Source of the DNA: Pararobbsia silviterrae
GTDB taxonomy: Bacteria > Pseudomonadota > Gammaproteobacteria > Burkholderiales > Burkholderiaceae
NCBI RefSeq assembly: GCF_003628125.1
Contig: NZ_RBZU01000017.1
Location: forward strand, 1-64,000
Direction: 5' to 3'
DNA: 64,000 nucleotides
This document shows, in pieces, positions 17,963-27,035 of this stretch. The notes under the pieces are model-generated. The model was not told the origin of the DNA. It ran no database searches and saw nothing but the letters and a program-made list of their open reading frames with translations. A program made the translations under genes and the position numbers. Position 1 is the first letter of the stretch. Every line of letters starts with the position of its first letter.

Positions 17963-19198
17963 TCACGCGTCGCGACGCATCATCGCCGCGTCGCGGGAAC
18001 GCCGGCCGCCGCGGCGCGCCGAATGCTGTTCGCCGAACACGCGCACCGCTTCCTGATAGACCTTCGCCGTGCGCGCGGCTTTCACGGGGACATCGAAACC
18101 CGTGCGCGCATAGGCATGGCACGCATCGGCCGACGGCAACCGCAAATGTCCGCGCAACGCATCGACGATGCCGGCCGCCAGCGCGTTCGCGCCGAAGTTC
18201 GGCAGCACGAGATCCTGCGACAACCCCGACACGGCCTCGGGCAAGCCGCCGACCGGCGTCACGAGCACCGGCGTGCCGGCCGCGAGCGATTCGACGGTCG
18301 TGAGCCCGAAGCCTTCGAGCGCGACGGTCGGTACGATCGACAGATCGGCCGCGCGATACACGAGCGGCAGCACGTCGTCCTCGATACGGCCGAGCAGACG
18401 CACGTGATTCTCAAGGCCATGCTGTGCGACCCGCGCCGCGAGTTCATCCTTGAGCACGCCGCCGCCCACAATCACGAGCAACGCGTCGGGCACGGTATGC
18501 CTGACCTGCCGGAAGCTGTCGATCAGGTCCTCGATCCCCATGCGCCGCGCAAGCCGGCGCACGGTCACGACGATCGGCCGGTCGGCGGGCAATCCGAGCG
18601 TCTCGCACGCCACCTCGCGCGACGTACTGATCGCGAAGCGCGGTACGTCGACACAGCCGGGGATCACGCGAATCACCTCGCCGGGCACGCCGAAACGCGA
18701 TTCGAGCACGTCGCGAAACGCACTCGACAGCACGATGATGCGCGTCGAGCGACGATAGACGGCGCGCTCGATGAGCGCCTTCGTCATCCCGCCGAGGTGC
18801 ACGCCGGTCGCGCGGCGTTCGAGTCCGGTCTCGTCGGACCAGGGTCCCTGAAAGTGCGAGACGAGCGGGCGGTCCCGATACAGGTCGAGCGACGGCGCGC
18901 TATAGAGCGCGAAGTGCGATACGACGACATCGGGCGACCACTCGCCGAGCATGGCGCGCACGGCGCGGCGCGCCGCACGCAGACGTTCGACGAGCGGCCG
19001 ATCGGGCCGCGCGAAAGCGCGCACGACGCCGTTCGACTCACGCGCGACCGCGTCGCTACCCGCGACGAGACCGCGCACATCGACGCCCGCATCGGGCAGC
19101 GCCTCGATGAGGTTCTGATAAATCCGGTCGAGACCGCCCGGTCGCTCGGGAAACCAGTGCAGCCCGAGTTGCAGTGCCGAGATGCGTTGCGCATTCAT
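17963..19198 (-). CDS. GT4-family glycosyltransferase
   Basis: A 411-residue GT-B enzyme. N-terminal motif LGLHWFPERPGGLDRIYQNL has the Gly-rich loop of GT4 donors, followed by SHFQGPWSDE, VIPGCVDVPRF, VRRLARRMGIEDLI and VALEGFGLTTVESLAAGTPVLV with the EX7E pair. The C-terminal 30 residues are Arg-rich. Start at MNAQRISAL (19198) overlaps the stop of the preceding glycosyltransferase by 4 bp. It is the last gene of the leftward EPS run that begins with the Wza/Wzc genes. It converges with the acyltransferase gene, and the 157 bp between them hold nothing recognisable except a small GGATC/GATCC hairpin at 17813-17827. Confidence 0.88.
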   Translation of the reverse strand: MNAQRISALQLGLHWFPERPGGLDRIYQNLIEALPDAGVDVRGLVAGSDAVARESNGVVRAFARPDRPLVERLRAARRAVRAMLGEWSPDVVVSHFALYSAPSLDLYRDRPLVSHFQGPWSDETGLERRATGVHLGGMTKALIERAVYRRSTRIIVLSSAFRDVLESRFGVPGEVIRVIPGCVDVPRFAISTSREVACETLGLPADRPIVVTVRRLARRMGIEDLIDSFRQVRHTVPDALLVIVGGGVLKDELAARVAQHGLENHVRLLGRIEDDVLPLVYRAADLSIVPTVALEGFGLTTVESLAAGTPVLVTPVGGLPEAVSGLSQDLVLPNFGANALAAGIVDALRGHLRLPSADACHAYARTGFDVPVKAARTAKVYQEAVRVFGEQHSARRGGRRSRDAAMMRRDA

Positions 19199-20412
19199 GA
19201 GATGGACCCCGTATTCCGATGCGCCGCGTCGGTCGTGCCGGGCGGCGTCTGATAGGCAGGCGAAGCGAACAGGCGCCGGTAAAGCGCGAGGTATCGCTCG
19301 CACATCGACGGCCAGCCGAGGCTCAGCGCGCGCTCGCGCGCGGCGTGCCCCATGCCGCGCAAACGCGCGGGTTCCGCGACCACGCGTGCGATCGCGCCGG
19401 TCAGGCCGTCCACATCGTTGGGGTCGTCAAGCACGACGCCGCACGCGGCATCGATGACTTCGGCCCCACCCGCGGTCCTGGCCGTGATCACGGGCAGGCC
19501 CGACGACAACGCTTCGAGCATCACGAGGCTCATCGCCTCGTAGCGCGAAGGAAACACGAACAGGTCGACCGAACGCATAAGCGCCGGCATCCGGTTGACC
19601 AGGCCGAGAAAATGCACGCGCGCGTCGAGGCCGGCTTCGGCGACGCGCGCCGCGTAGGGATTGCCGTTTTCGAGCCGCGCGGCGATCGCGAGATGCACGT
19701 GCGCGGGTAGACGCGCGAGCGCGAGCAGCACGGTGTCGAGGTTCTTGCGCGAAACCTGGATATCGCCCGCGAACAGCATCAGGATCGGACGCGCGCTCGC
19801 ATCGGCCGCATCGTCGCCCGGCAGGCCGAAGCTCGCGCGCTCGGACGGTCCCGGCTTGAATTCGTCGATATCGACGCCGTTGTGGATCACATGGACCGAT
19901 GCGGGATCGATGCCGTGCGCGACGACTTCGTCGGCGACTTTGTGCGAGACCGGCACGATGACGCGCGAACGGCGAAACGCCCAGCGTTCGAGCCACGCGT
20001 TGAGCGTGTTGAAGACGACCTGATACGTGTCGCGCGCGGATCGCCCCATGCGGAACGGATAGAAGCCGCAATGCAAGAAGCCGCGATGCACGAAGTGCAC
20101 GGAATTGACGTCGGCGCGTGTCCACGCCGTGAAGCCGTTGACGTGCACGAGGTCGAACTCGTGGCGATGACGCGCGAGCCAGCGTCCCGCGCGCCACGCG
20201 AAGCTCTGATAGCGAAGCAGGCGTCCGGGCAGCCGTCCTTCGGGGATCTCGATCCAGCGCACGCGCGGATGGGTCCGCAGCGATTCGTCGATGCGCGAAC
20301 CGATCAGCGTGAGGGTGTAGCCCGCGTCGAGCGCGGCGCGCGCGACCTCGGAATTCACGCGGCCCTGACCGTCGTTGCGAACGAAGACATGCGTGACGAT
20401 GGCGATTCTCAT
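19195..20412 (-). CDS. GT4-family glycosyltransferase
   Basis: A 405-residue GT-B enzyme starting MRIAIVTHVFVRNDGQGRVN. It has LVHVNGFTAWTRADVNSVHFVHRGFL in the first domain, VIHNGVDIDEF, LFAGDIQVSRKNLDTVLLAL and PSRYEAMSLVMLEALSSGLPVI with the EX7E glutamates in the second. Both ends overlap neighbouring genes by 4 bp (ATGA), tying it to the Wzy-like polymerase upstream and the next GT downstream. Expected to act on the lipid-linked EPS repeat unit; donor unknown. Confidence 0.88.
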   Translation of the reverse strand: MRIAIVTHVFVRNDGQGRVNSEVARAALDAGYTLTLIGSRIDESLRTHPRVRWIEIPEGRLPGRLLRYQSFAWRAGRWLARHRHEFDLVHVNGFTAWTRADVNSVHFVHRGFLHCGFYPFRMGRSARDTYQVVFNTLNAWLERWAFRRSRVIVPVSHKVADEVVAHGIDPASVHVIHNGVDIDEFKPGPSERASFGLPGDDAADASARPILMLFAGDIQVSRKNLDTVLLALARLPAHVHLAIAARLENGNPYAARVAEAGLDARVHFLGLVNRMPALMRSVDLFVFPSRYEAMSLVMLEALSSGLPVITARTAGGAEVIDAACGVVLDDPNDVDGLTGAIARVVAEPARLRGMGHAARERALSLGWPSMCERYLALYRRLFASPAYQTPPGTTDAAHRNTGSIS

Positions 20413-21953
20413 AGACGCTCCGCCTGAGGCGCGAGGCCGTGACGAATCGCGCGGCGCCCGATCACGGGCAGCATGACGGCGATATAGAAATAGTTGCCGT
20501 TGCCCGCCGTCAGCATGTTCGACGAGAGGAGCATCACGAGCAAGGAAAGCGAAATGCCGACGGCCGACGCCGCGAAGCGGTCCTTGCGGATCGACATCGC
20601 GCTCAAGAACCCGCGCCCGAGCAGCGTGAAGATGCCGCCGCAAAACAGGAACGTGCCGGGCCAGCCGAGCACGAACGGAATCTCCATGAGACCGCTGTCG
20701 AAGACCGCGAGCGAGCCCGCCGACGAACTCGAATCGAGCTTGGTCGCCGCGCCCGTCGAACCGAGCCCCTGCCCGGCGATATCGGTCAACGCGGTATCGA
20801 GGAATTCCGCGTAGAAGCGGCTTCGATCGGCAAAGCTCTGGTCCTGACTCAGATTGCCCATCGACTGCAAGCGCTTCATGACGGGCTCCGAGAACTTGTC
20901 GATCGAGAGCAGCGGCACGGCAAGCATCGCGAGCACGACGCCGCTGCCGATGAGCCTCATGCGCATCCGCATGCTGAGCGCCGAGAGCGGAAACACGAGG
21001 CCCAGAACGAGTCCGCCCCACGCCGTTCGCACGGACGAAAACATCAGGGCCAGCACGATCGCGCACGAGGCGACCGCGCGTATGCGCCCGCCGTCGGCGA
21101 GCATCATCAACGTGCACACCATCGCGGCGACCGCGAACGGCCCGCTCGAATTCATCGTGCTCGCCACGCGCACGCTGAACGGCAAGGGATCGCCCTCGGA
21201 GTGCATCTGCGAGCCGATCAGCCAGAACGCGTCCCACGGCGGCATCGTGACGAATTCGAACACCCCGTAGAGCCCCATGACGAGCGCGCCATAGCGGAAC
21301 GTGAGCCGCAGCACCGAACGAAACTCGCCATAGCGGCGCCAGTGAATCAGCAAATGAAAGCCGACGAAAATCGGCGAGCACCAGTTCACGAGACCGAAGA
21401 TCGCCGGCATCGGGCCCACGCGCACAACCCCGATGCAGAATCCGTAGAGCACGCCGCAGAGCGCGAGCAGCAGCGGCATCGCGCGGCGCTGCGCGAAGAC
21501 CCGGTGATAGCGAATGACGCCGATGCCCGCGAGCGCCGTCGTGGCCATCGGCACGACCATGATCGGACTGACCGGATTGAACACGCCGTTGAAGAAGTCC
21601 GCGAAGCGGCGCACGCCGGGCGTCAGAAACGTCACCCAGAACACGAACGCGAGCCAGTGGACGGGGTGCCGGAAGTAGAGCACGACGGCCGCCACGATCG
21701 CGATGACCGGATAGAGGTACTGGAGCAGATGGCCCTGATGCGCGACGATCAACGCGAGCGTGAGACCGAACACGGCCGCGCCCGGAAACCACGGCTGCGC
21801 GGCGAGCGCGGCCAGTCCGCGCTTGGGCGCACGTCCCGCCGCATCGCGGGTCGGCGCCGCCTCGCCTTGCTCGGCGCGCGGCGCGCCCGTCGGCCAGGCG
21901 CTCGCGCGGTGAGGCTCGCCGGGTCCGAAACCCATCTCGCTCATGGCGCGCAT
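20409..21953 (-). CDS. O-antigen ligase/polymerase family protein (Wzy-like)
   Basis: A 514-residue polytopic membrane protein with about eleven helices and a large periplasmic loop after the eighth (GSQMHSEGDPLPFSVRVASTMNSSGP region). This is the architecture of O-antigen ligase/Wzy proteins. A Wzy role, polymerising EPS repeat units in the periplasm, follows from its place between the wzc-type gene and glycosyltransferases. The first 55 residues are hydrophilic and proline/alanine-rich. The ATG at 21953 overlaps the wzc stop (TGATG), and an ATG at 21944 is an alternative. Stop overlaps the next GT start. Confidence 0.85.
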   Translation of the reverse strand: MRAMSEMGFGPGEPHRASAWPTGAPRAEQGEAAPTRDAAGRAPKRGLAALAAQPWFPGAAVFGLTLALIVAHQGHLLQYLYPVIAIVAAVVLYFRHPVHWLAFVFWVTFLTPGVRRFADFFNGVFNPVSPIMVVPMATTALAGIGVIRYHRVFAQRRAMPLLLALCGVLYGFCIGVVRVGPMPAIFGLVNWCSPIFVGFHLLIHWRRYGEFRSVLRLTFRYGALVMGLYGVFEFVTMPPWDAFWLIGSQMHSEGDPLPFSVRVASTMNSSGPFAVAAMVCTLMMLADGGRIRAVASCAIVLALMFSSVRTAWGGLVLGLVFPLSALSMRMRMRLIGSGVVLAMLAVPLLSIDKFSEPVMKRLQSMGNLSQDQSFADRSRFYAEFLDTALTDIAGQGLGSTGAATKLDSSSSAGSLAVFDSGLMEIPFVLGWPGTFLFCGGIFTLLGRGFLSAMSIRKDRFAASAVGISLSLLVMLLSSNMLTAGNGNYFYIAVMLPVIGRRAIRHGLAPQAERL

Positions 21954-24310
21954 CAACCCGGCCCCGACCCGTATTGGTACGAGTACGCGTACTCGTATTC
22001 ATAACCATGCCGGCCCTGACGATTCGACGGCACCGCATTGAACACGCCGCCGAGCACGCGCGCGCCCGCGCGGTCGAGCCGCTTGAGCGACTCGGCAATC
22101 TCGCGTTCGGTATGCGCGCCCGAGCGCAGCACCATGACCGTCGTGCCCGCGACGTGCGCGATGAGCGCCGAGTCCGTGACCGCGAGCACGGGCGGCGTAT
22201 CGACGAGCACCACGTCGTAACGCGTCTCGAGTTCCTCGAGGCACTGGCGCAAGCGCGGCGTCATCAGAAGCTCGGATGGATTCGGCGGATGCGCGCCGCT
22301 GCCGATGAAGTGCAGGTTCTGCATGCCGGTCGTCACGAGCACCTCGACCGGGTCCATCTGGCCCGACAGCACTTCGGAGAGCCCGACACCGCCGCGCCGG
22401 CCGAAATAGTCGCCGAGATGGCCGCGGCGCAGATCGGCGTCGATGAGCAGCACGCGCTTGCCGGCCTCGGCCATGAGCACCGCGAGGTTGACCGCGAGAA
22501 AACTCTTGCCGACCGCGGGCGCGGGCCCGGTCAGCGCGACGACCTTGTTGGACGCGTCGGCCATGCCGAACTGCAGCGCCGTGCGGAAGTTGCGGATGCT
22601 CTCGATCGTCATGTCGTGCGGGAACTGACGCGCGAGCAGCGGCAAGCCGACGCCGTCGCGCGTGCGCTCGTCGGCGGAACGCACGACGAGGCCGCGGCTC
22701 TTCGACGGCGGCGTACCGCCGCCGAGCAAGGCGCGCGGCGGCGTGCGTTCGAGCGCGCCCTCGCCGTCGAAGCGCGCCTGTTCGACGCTATAGGTGATCG
22801 ACCCGAAGATCGGCAGATGCAGCGTGCGTTCGACCTGATCGGGATCGTCGACGCCGCTGAGAAACGTCTGTTTGACGAACGCAAACGCGCTGCCTAGGAT
22901 CAGCCCGAAGATCGCGGCGCCGGCGATGATCATCGAACGCTTGGGTTTGATCGGCGTCGAGGGGCGCATCGCTTCGTCGACGACGTGGACGTTGCCGATC
23001 GTGCCCGCGCGATTGACCGAGAGCTCCTGCGCCTTGTTCATGAGCTGCACGTAGACCTCTTCGGCGACCTTCGCGTTGCGCTCGAGCGCAGCCGCCTGCT
23101 GCTGGTCGGCCGGCATGCCGTTGAAACGCTGATCGAACTTGTTCTTCTCGGCTTCGAGCATCGAGATCTGCGAGTCGATCGCGCGGACCACATCCGATTG
23201 CTCGGTGAAACGCGTCAGATACTGCGCGCGCTGCAGACGCAGATTCGCGATCTGCCGCTCGTATTCGATGCCGTTGGTCAGATAGGTCGACGACTCGGCC
23301 GTCGGCTGCATCGAGCCGGCCTTCGCGCGATATTCGGCGAGCGCGCTCTCGGCGGTCTCGAGGTCTTGCTTGAACTTCGGCAACTCGGCGTTCAGGAAGG
23401 TCAGCATGCGGCTCGCCTCTTCCTGCTTGCGCGCGAGATGCTGCGAGACGAAGGCCGCGCTCACGGCATTCAGGATGTCGGCGAGCATCTGCGGATCGCC
23501 GCCGTCGAGCGCGATCTCGACGACGCCGCTGTCCTTGCCGCGCTCGCTGACGCGCAGGCTGTTGGACAGCCCCTCGACCGCGTTGAGCTCGTTGGACTTG
23601 ACCACCGTGAACGTCGTACCCGGCCGCGCGACGAGCGTCGTGACGAGGATCGATACGCCGCTGCCGTGTTCGAGTTCGCCGACCGTGCCGTCGAGCAGCA
23701 CCTGTTCGCCGGGCCCCGACAGTTCATAGCGGCCGTCGGGCAGCGCCTTGAGCTGGAGATGGACTTCTTCGAGCCCGCGCGGCACGTCGATCGATCCGAG
23801 CTTGATCTGCTCGCCGCCCCACGCATATTTGCCGAGCCCGAGCCAGGGACGCGCGAGACCCTGCCCGTGCCAGAGCTTGTTCGCGATCTTGCCGAGCACC
23901 GGACAGACGTTGGGCCAGGCGCCGAAGTCGAGATGGAATTGCGCGACGAGTCCCTCGACCAGCGAGCGGCTCTTGAGCAATTCCATCTGCGACGCCGTCG
24001 AGAGCTGCGCGGTCGCCGGCGACGTGCCCTGTCCCACGACCGTCTGTTCGGTCGGCTCGACCTGCAGCAGCGCATTCGCCGAATAGACGGGCGGCTGCAG
24101 ATACGCGTAGACGGACGCGAGCAGTGTCAGCACTGTCGCGATCGCGAGAATCCAGACGATCTGGCGCCGCAGAATCGCGATCAAATCGCCGAGCACGAAC
24201 TCGTCGTCGGCATCGCGCGCGTTGGCGTACTGGACCGACATCGGCGGCATCTGTGCCATCTGGGGCGACACGTTCTCCGGCGGCGCCGGAAGAAGATAAG
24301 GCCTGTTCAC
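21953..24310 (-). CDS. wzc: Wzc-type polysaccharide co-polymerase and BY-kinase
   Basis: A 785-residue fused co-polymerase and bacterial tyrosine kinase. The order is: cytoplasmic N-terminus, TM helix (IVWILAIATVLTLLASVYAYL), Wzz periplasmic domain with long coiled coil, second TM (MIIAGAAIFGLILGSAFAFV) and cytoplasmic kinase domain. The kinase domain has Walker A GPAPAVGKS, Walker A' LLIDADLRRG and Walker B VVLVDTPP. The C-terminus is a tyrosine cluster with six Tyr in eleven residues. Such proteins control EPS chain length through cycles of autophosphorylation. A GTG at 24310 with AGAGGTG six bases upstream is the best start; GTG 24319 is an alternative. No partner phosphatase gene is present in the locus, which is unusual. 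Confidence 0.9.
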   Translation of the reverse strand: MNRPYLLPAPPENVSPQMAQMPPMSVQYANARDADDEFVLGDLIAILRRQIVWILAIATVLTLLASVYAYLQPPVYSANALLQVEPTEQTVVGQGTSPATAQLSTASQMELLKSRSLVEGLVAQFHLDFGAWPNVCPVLGKIANKLWHGQGLARPWLGLGKYAWGGEQIKLGSIDVPRGLEEVHLQLKALPDGRYELSGPGEQVLLDGTVGELEHGSGVSILVTTLVARPGTTFTVVKSNELNAVEGLSNSLRVSERGKDSGVVEIALDGGDPQMLADILNAVSAAFVSQHLARKQEEASRMLTFLNAELPKFKQDLETAESALAEYRAKAGSMQPTAESSTYLTNGIEYERQIANLRLQRAQYLTRFTEQSDVVRAIDSQISMLEAEKNKFDQRFNGMPADQQQAAALERNAKVAEEVYVQLMNKAQELSVNRAGTIGNVHVVDEAMRPSTPIKPKRSMIIAGAAIFGLILGSAFAFVKQTFLSGVDDPDQVERTLHLPIFGSITYSVEQARFDGEGALERTPPRALLGGGTPPSKSRGLVVRSADERTRDGVGLPLLARQFPHDMTIESIRNFRTALQFGMADASNKVVALTGPAPAVGKSFLAVNLAVLMAEAGKRVLLIDADLRRGHLGDYFGRRGGVGLSEVLSGQMDPVEVLVTTGMQNLHFIGSGAHPPNPSELLMTPRLRQCLEELETRYDVVLVDTPPVLAVTDSALIAHVAGTTVMVLRSGAHTEREIAESLKRLDRAGARVLGGVFNAVPSNRQGRHGYEYEYAYSYQYGSGPG

Positions 24311-24398
24311 TCTATTCACCTCTGCATCGACTGCGGCTGCGCCTCCCGCGCGATCCGGTACCGGACGCGTTTCACCCCGCGCGCACCGCCGGCGAGGA

Positions 24399-24417
24399 GC
24401 CCGCGCAACGCGCGGGC
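24399..24417 (-). other. hairpin between wza and wzc
   Basis: GCCCGCGC (24399-24406) pairs perfectly with 24410-24417 over a 3-nt loop, just after the wza stop. There is no U-tract, so it is more likely a processing or attenuation element that sets the Wza:Wzc ratio than a full terminator. This is inference. Confidence 0.45.
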
Positions 24418-24425
24418 CCGTCTCG

Positions 24426-25577
24426 TCAATAGTTGTTCGGATCGACGAGCGCCTTCGTATAGAACAGGGTCGAGAGCGCCGGCGTGATCTGGTCGAGGAC
24501 CCGGTTGAACCGCACCGCGCCCGACGTTCCGACATAGAGCACGTCGAGCGGATGCAGCGCGAATTGGGTCTGCAGCAACAAGGCGTCGACCTGCGTCATA
24601 TCGAGGCGGAACACGACCGGCTTCTGCGGGTTGTCGGCCGCGCCGCGAATCACGTAGATCTGCCGCGGATCGGCCCCCTTCGGATCGATGCTTTGGACCG
24701 CCGCGAGCGCATCGGCGAGCGTGAGCCCCGCGCGCGGAATCGGCACCATCTGCGGGTGACCGACTTCGCCGAACGCGAAGATCCGCGCATCGCTGCGATC
24801 CGGCACGTTGACGACGTCGCCCGCTTCGAGCAGCACGTTCTCGCGCATGCGTCCGTGTTCGAGAATCGACTGCGCGTCGATCTCGATGGTCTCGCCGTGG
24901 CGCGTCAGATGCACGCGCGACATATCGGCGGCGGGCGTTTCGCCGCCCGCGCGCGTGATCGCGTCGATGAGCGTCAACGGCACGTCGGTGACGGCCATCG
25001 TGCCCGGGCTCTTGACCTCGCCCGTCATCTGGATGCGCTGGCTCCGGTACGCGATCACGCGGATATCGACCTGCGGATCGCGGACGTTCTTCGCGAGCAG
25101 CTTCGCGAACGTCTCGCGCGCCTGTTCGATCGTGAGCCCCGCGAGCTTCACGCGGCCGAGCGTCGGAAAGAAGATGGTGCCGTCGGAGCCGACGCGATGG
25201 CCGGCCTGATCGCTCGGCGCCGCGCCCGCGACCTGCGGCAGCGGCGGCGCGCCCGCGTTCGACTCGGGCGCCGCCGTCGGCGAGGTCGTCGAGAGTTCCG
25301 GATGGTCGTAGACCGTCACGCCGATGATGTCGTCGGGACCGATCTTGTAGTCCCATTTGCTGAGGTCGCTCGGCAGGCTGCTCGCCTGTTCGGCGCGCAC
25401 CTGGGCGACCTGCTTCATGATGACGTCGGCCGTGATGACCTGGACCGGGTACGTCTCGGTCGACTGCTTCGCGTCGAGGTCATCCTGCAACCGTGATTTG
25501 TCGAGCCAAGGACCCGGCGCACAGGCGCTCAAGCCCACCGCGGCACACGTGACCGCTGTCAGAGTTCGAATCCACAT
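24426..25577 (-). CDS. wza: polysaccharide export outer-membrane lipoprotein (Wza-like)
   Basis: A 383-residue lipoprotein with signal MWIRTLTAVTCAAVGLSAC (acylated Cys19). It then has the poly_export domain (KIGPDDIIGVTVYDHPE, with an inserted Pro/Ala/Ser-rich segment, then GSDGTIFFPTLGRVKLAGLT) and two SLBB domains (around QIQMTGEVKSPGTMAVTD and ARIFAFGEVGHPQMVPI). Wza proteins form the octameric outer-membrane channel for capsule or EPS. The start at MWIRTLTAV fits the lipoprotein signal, and the open frame to 25694 lacks a signal sequence. The inserted segment near residues 90-120 is a local oddity. The gene is followed by wzc after 115 bp with a hairpin between them. Confidence 0.92.
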   Translation of the reverse strand: MWIRTLTAVTCAAVGLSACAPGPWLDKSRLQDDLDAKQSTETYPVQVITADVIMKQVAQVRAEQASSLPSDLSKWDYKIGPDDIIGVTVYDHPELSTTSPTAAPESNAGAPPLPQVAGAAPSDQAGHRVGSDGTIFFPTLGRVKLAGLTIEQARETFAKLLAKNVRDPQVDIRVIAYRSQRIQMTGEVKSPGTMAVTDVPLTLIDAITRAGGETPAADMSRVHLTRHGETIEIDAQSILEHGRMRENVLLEAGDVVNVPDRSDARIFAFGEVGHPQMVPIPRAGLTLADALAAVQSIDPKGADPRQIYVIRGAADNPQKPVVFRLDMTQVDALLLQTQFALHPLDVLYVGTSGAVRFNRVLDQITPALSTLFYTKALVDPNNY

Positions 25578-25816
25578 AATCTGTCCGTCCTGGTCCTGGT
25601 CTTTATGGTTGTTTGAATGGAGCACGTGGACACTCGCGGCCCGCCTTCGGGCCGCTCCCGCCGTTCCCGCCTTCCCCACCGCCTGCTTCGCCACGCCGAC
25701 TTGCCTGCGTGTTCCGTCTGATCCGCCGATCCGTTCGTTGCGCCTGTTTCAGGTACGCCGCCTTTCCCCGACCGCGCGTCCCGCCCATGCCGCCGGCCCC
25801 CGGCGGCCCGATTCAT
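25578..25816. other. 239-bp spacer with two hairpins before wza
   Basis: Between the GT2 gene and wza two perfect GC hairpins are seen: CGGCCCG (25637-25643) with 25648-25654, and GCCGCCGG (25789-25796) with 25800-25807. Neither has a U-tract. The second sits just after the GT2 stop and may mark the transcript end or an attenuator. No JUMPstart/ops element was found. Confidence 0.45.
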
Positions 25817-26776
25817 TCAGGCATGGTGAGCCGCCGGTCCCCGCCCGCGGTCCGCTTCGCCGAAGACCGCCCAGGTCGCCCGCGCGCTGATCCATACCTT
25901 GTAAAACGACTGTGTCCAGCCTTGTCCCTGCAATGCGAGCAACGCCGCGCGCGCGAGGCCCGGATCGGCACGCGTGCCGACGAGACTGCAGAACGCGACG
26001 AACGCGATACGGCCGGGTCCGCTCAGGTGCTCGCGCATCACGAAGCGGTAGTTGTAGGCCGCGTTGAAATACGCGCTCGCGTTGAGTACGAACCGCTTGT
26101 CGTCGTCCGCGCGCTCGGCCGGAAAGTGATCGACCCGCACCATCGGGTCGTACAGCAGCTTCCAGCCGCGCTTGTGCACCGCGAGCGAAAACGCCAGGTC
26201 GTTATGGACCTGCGCGCCCGCGCCGAGCAGTCGCGTATCGAACCGCAATCCCTCGATCGCATCGCGCCGCCACGCCATGTTGGCGCCCTTCAAAATCTGC
26301 ACATCCCGCGGCGCGCCGCTGCCGATGTGATGGTTGCCCGTCACGCGGCCATACCAGCTCAGCAAGCCGACCTTGCGCGCGTCGCCCGTGAGCAGCGCGC
26401 CGCGCTCATGGACCAGATCGCGGCCGCCGACGCCGCCGAGCTGCGGATCGCGCGCGAAATGCGCCTCGATGCGCTCGACCCAGTCGCGATACGGCGCCGC
26501 GTCGTCGTCGGTGATCAGGATCAGCTCGCCGTGCGCCGCGCGCAGCCCGCAGTTGTTCGCCGCGACCTGACCGGGTTCGTCGACCCATGCCACGCGCAGT
26601 CCGTGCACGGCCTTGACCGCGATCCAGCGCTCGAGGGCCGCGACCGTCGGCGCGTCCTCGCGGCGCGCGACGACGACGACTTCGTCGGCGCGACGCGTCT
26701 GCGCACCCAGCGCGGCGAGGCAGCGTTCGAGATCGTCAGGTCGACGAAAGGTCGGCACGAGCACCGAGATCTTCAT
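25817..26776 (-). CDS. GT2-family glycosyltransferase
   Basis: A 319-residue GT-A fold enzyme. It opens ISVLVPTFRRPDDLERCL, has DEPGQVAANNCGLRAAHGE and the DXD-like metal motif ITDDDAAP near residue 95, then GANMAWRRDAI and a catalytic-type Asp in HNDLAFSL. There are no membrane helices, so it is a soluble or peripheral inverting transferase. Its gene lies between the initiating transferase and wza, so it may add the second or third sugar of the EPS unit. This placement is inference. Confidence 0.88.
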   Translation of the reverse strand: MKISVLVPTFRRPDDLERCLAALGAQTRRADEVVVVARREDAPTVAALERWIAVKAVHGLRVAWVDEPGQVAANNCGLRAAHGELILITDDDAAPYRDWVERIEAHFARDPQLGGVGGRDLVHERGALLTGDARKVGLLSWYGRVTGNHHIGSGAPRDVQILKGANMAWRRDAIEGLRFDTRLLGAGAQVHNDLAFSLAVHKRGWKLLYDPMVRVDHFPAERADDDKRFVLNASAYFNAAYNYRFVMREHLSGPGRIAFVAFCSLVGTRADPGLARAALLALQGQGWTQSFYKVWISARATWAVFGEADRGRGPAAHHA

Positions 26777-27035
26777 CCAGTCTCTCCGTCGGTGCCGCCG
26801 TTCCCGGGAAGGGATCGCGGATCATTCAGCCTGTTCGCGCGGCATCGTCTTGCGATGCCGGTCGGCTCATTGGGTTGGCCCCGTCGCGTGATCTGTACCG
26901 CCCTTGATTCGGGCGCGCTCGACGGCTGCTATCCACACAGTCGTGCACCATGGTTCATACAATGGCGCAGCGCTCGACGCGTGTCGGTTCGGTCGCGAAC
27001 CAACGCATTGCCGCGCGCGGCTCGGCAATCGGTCA

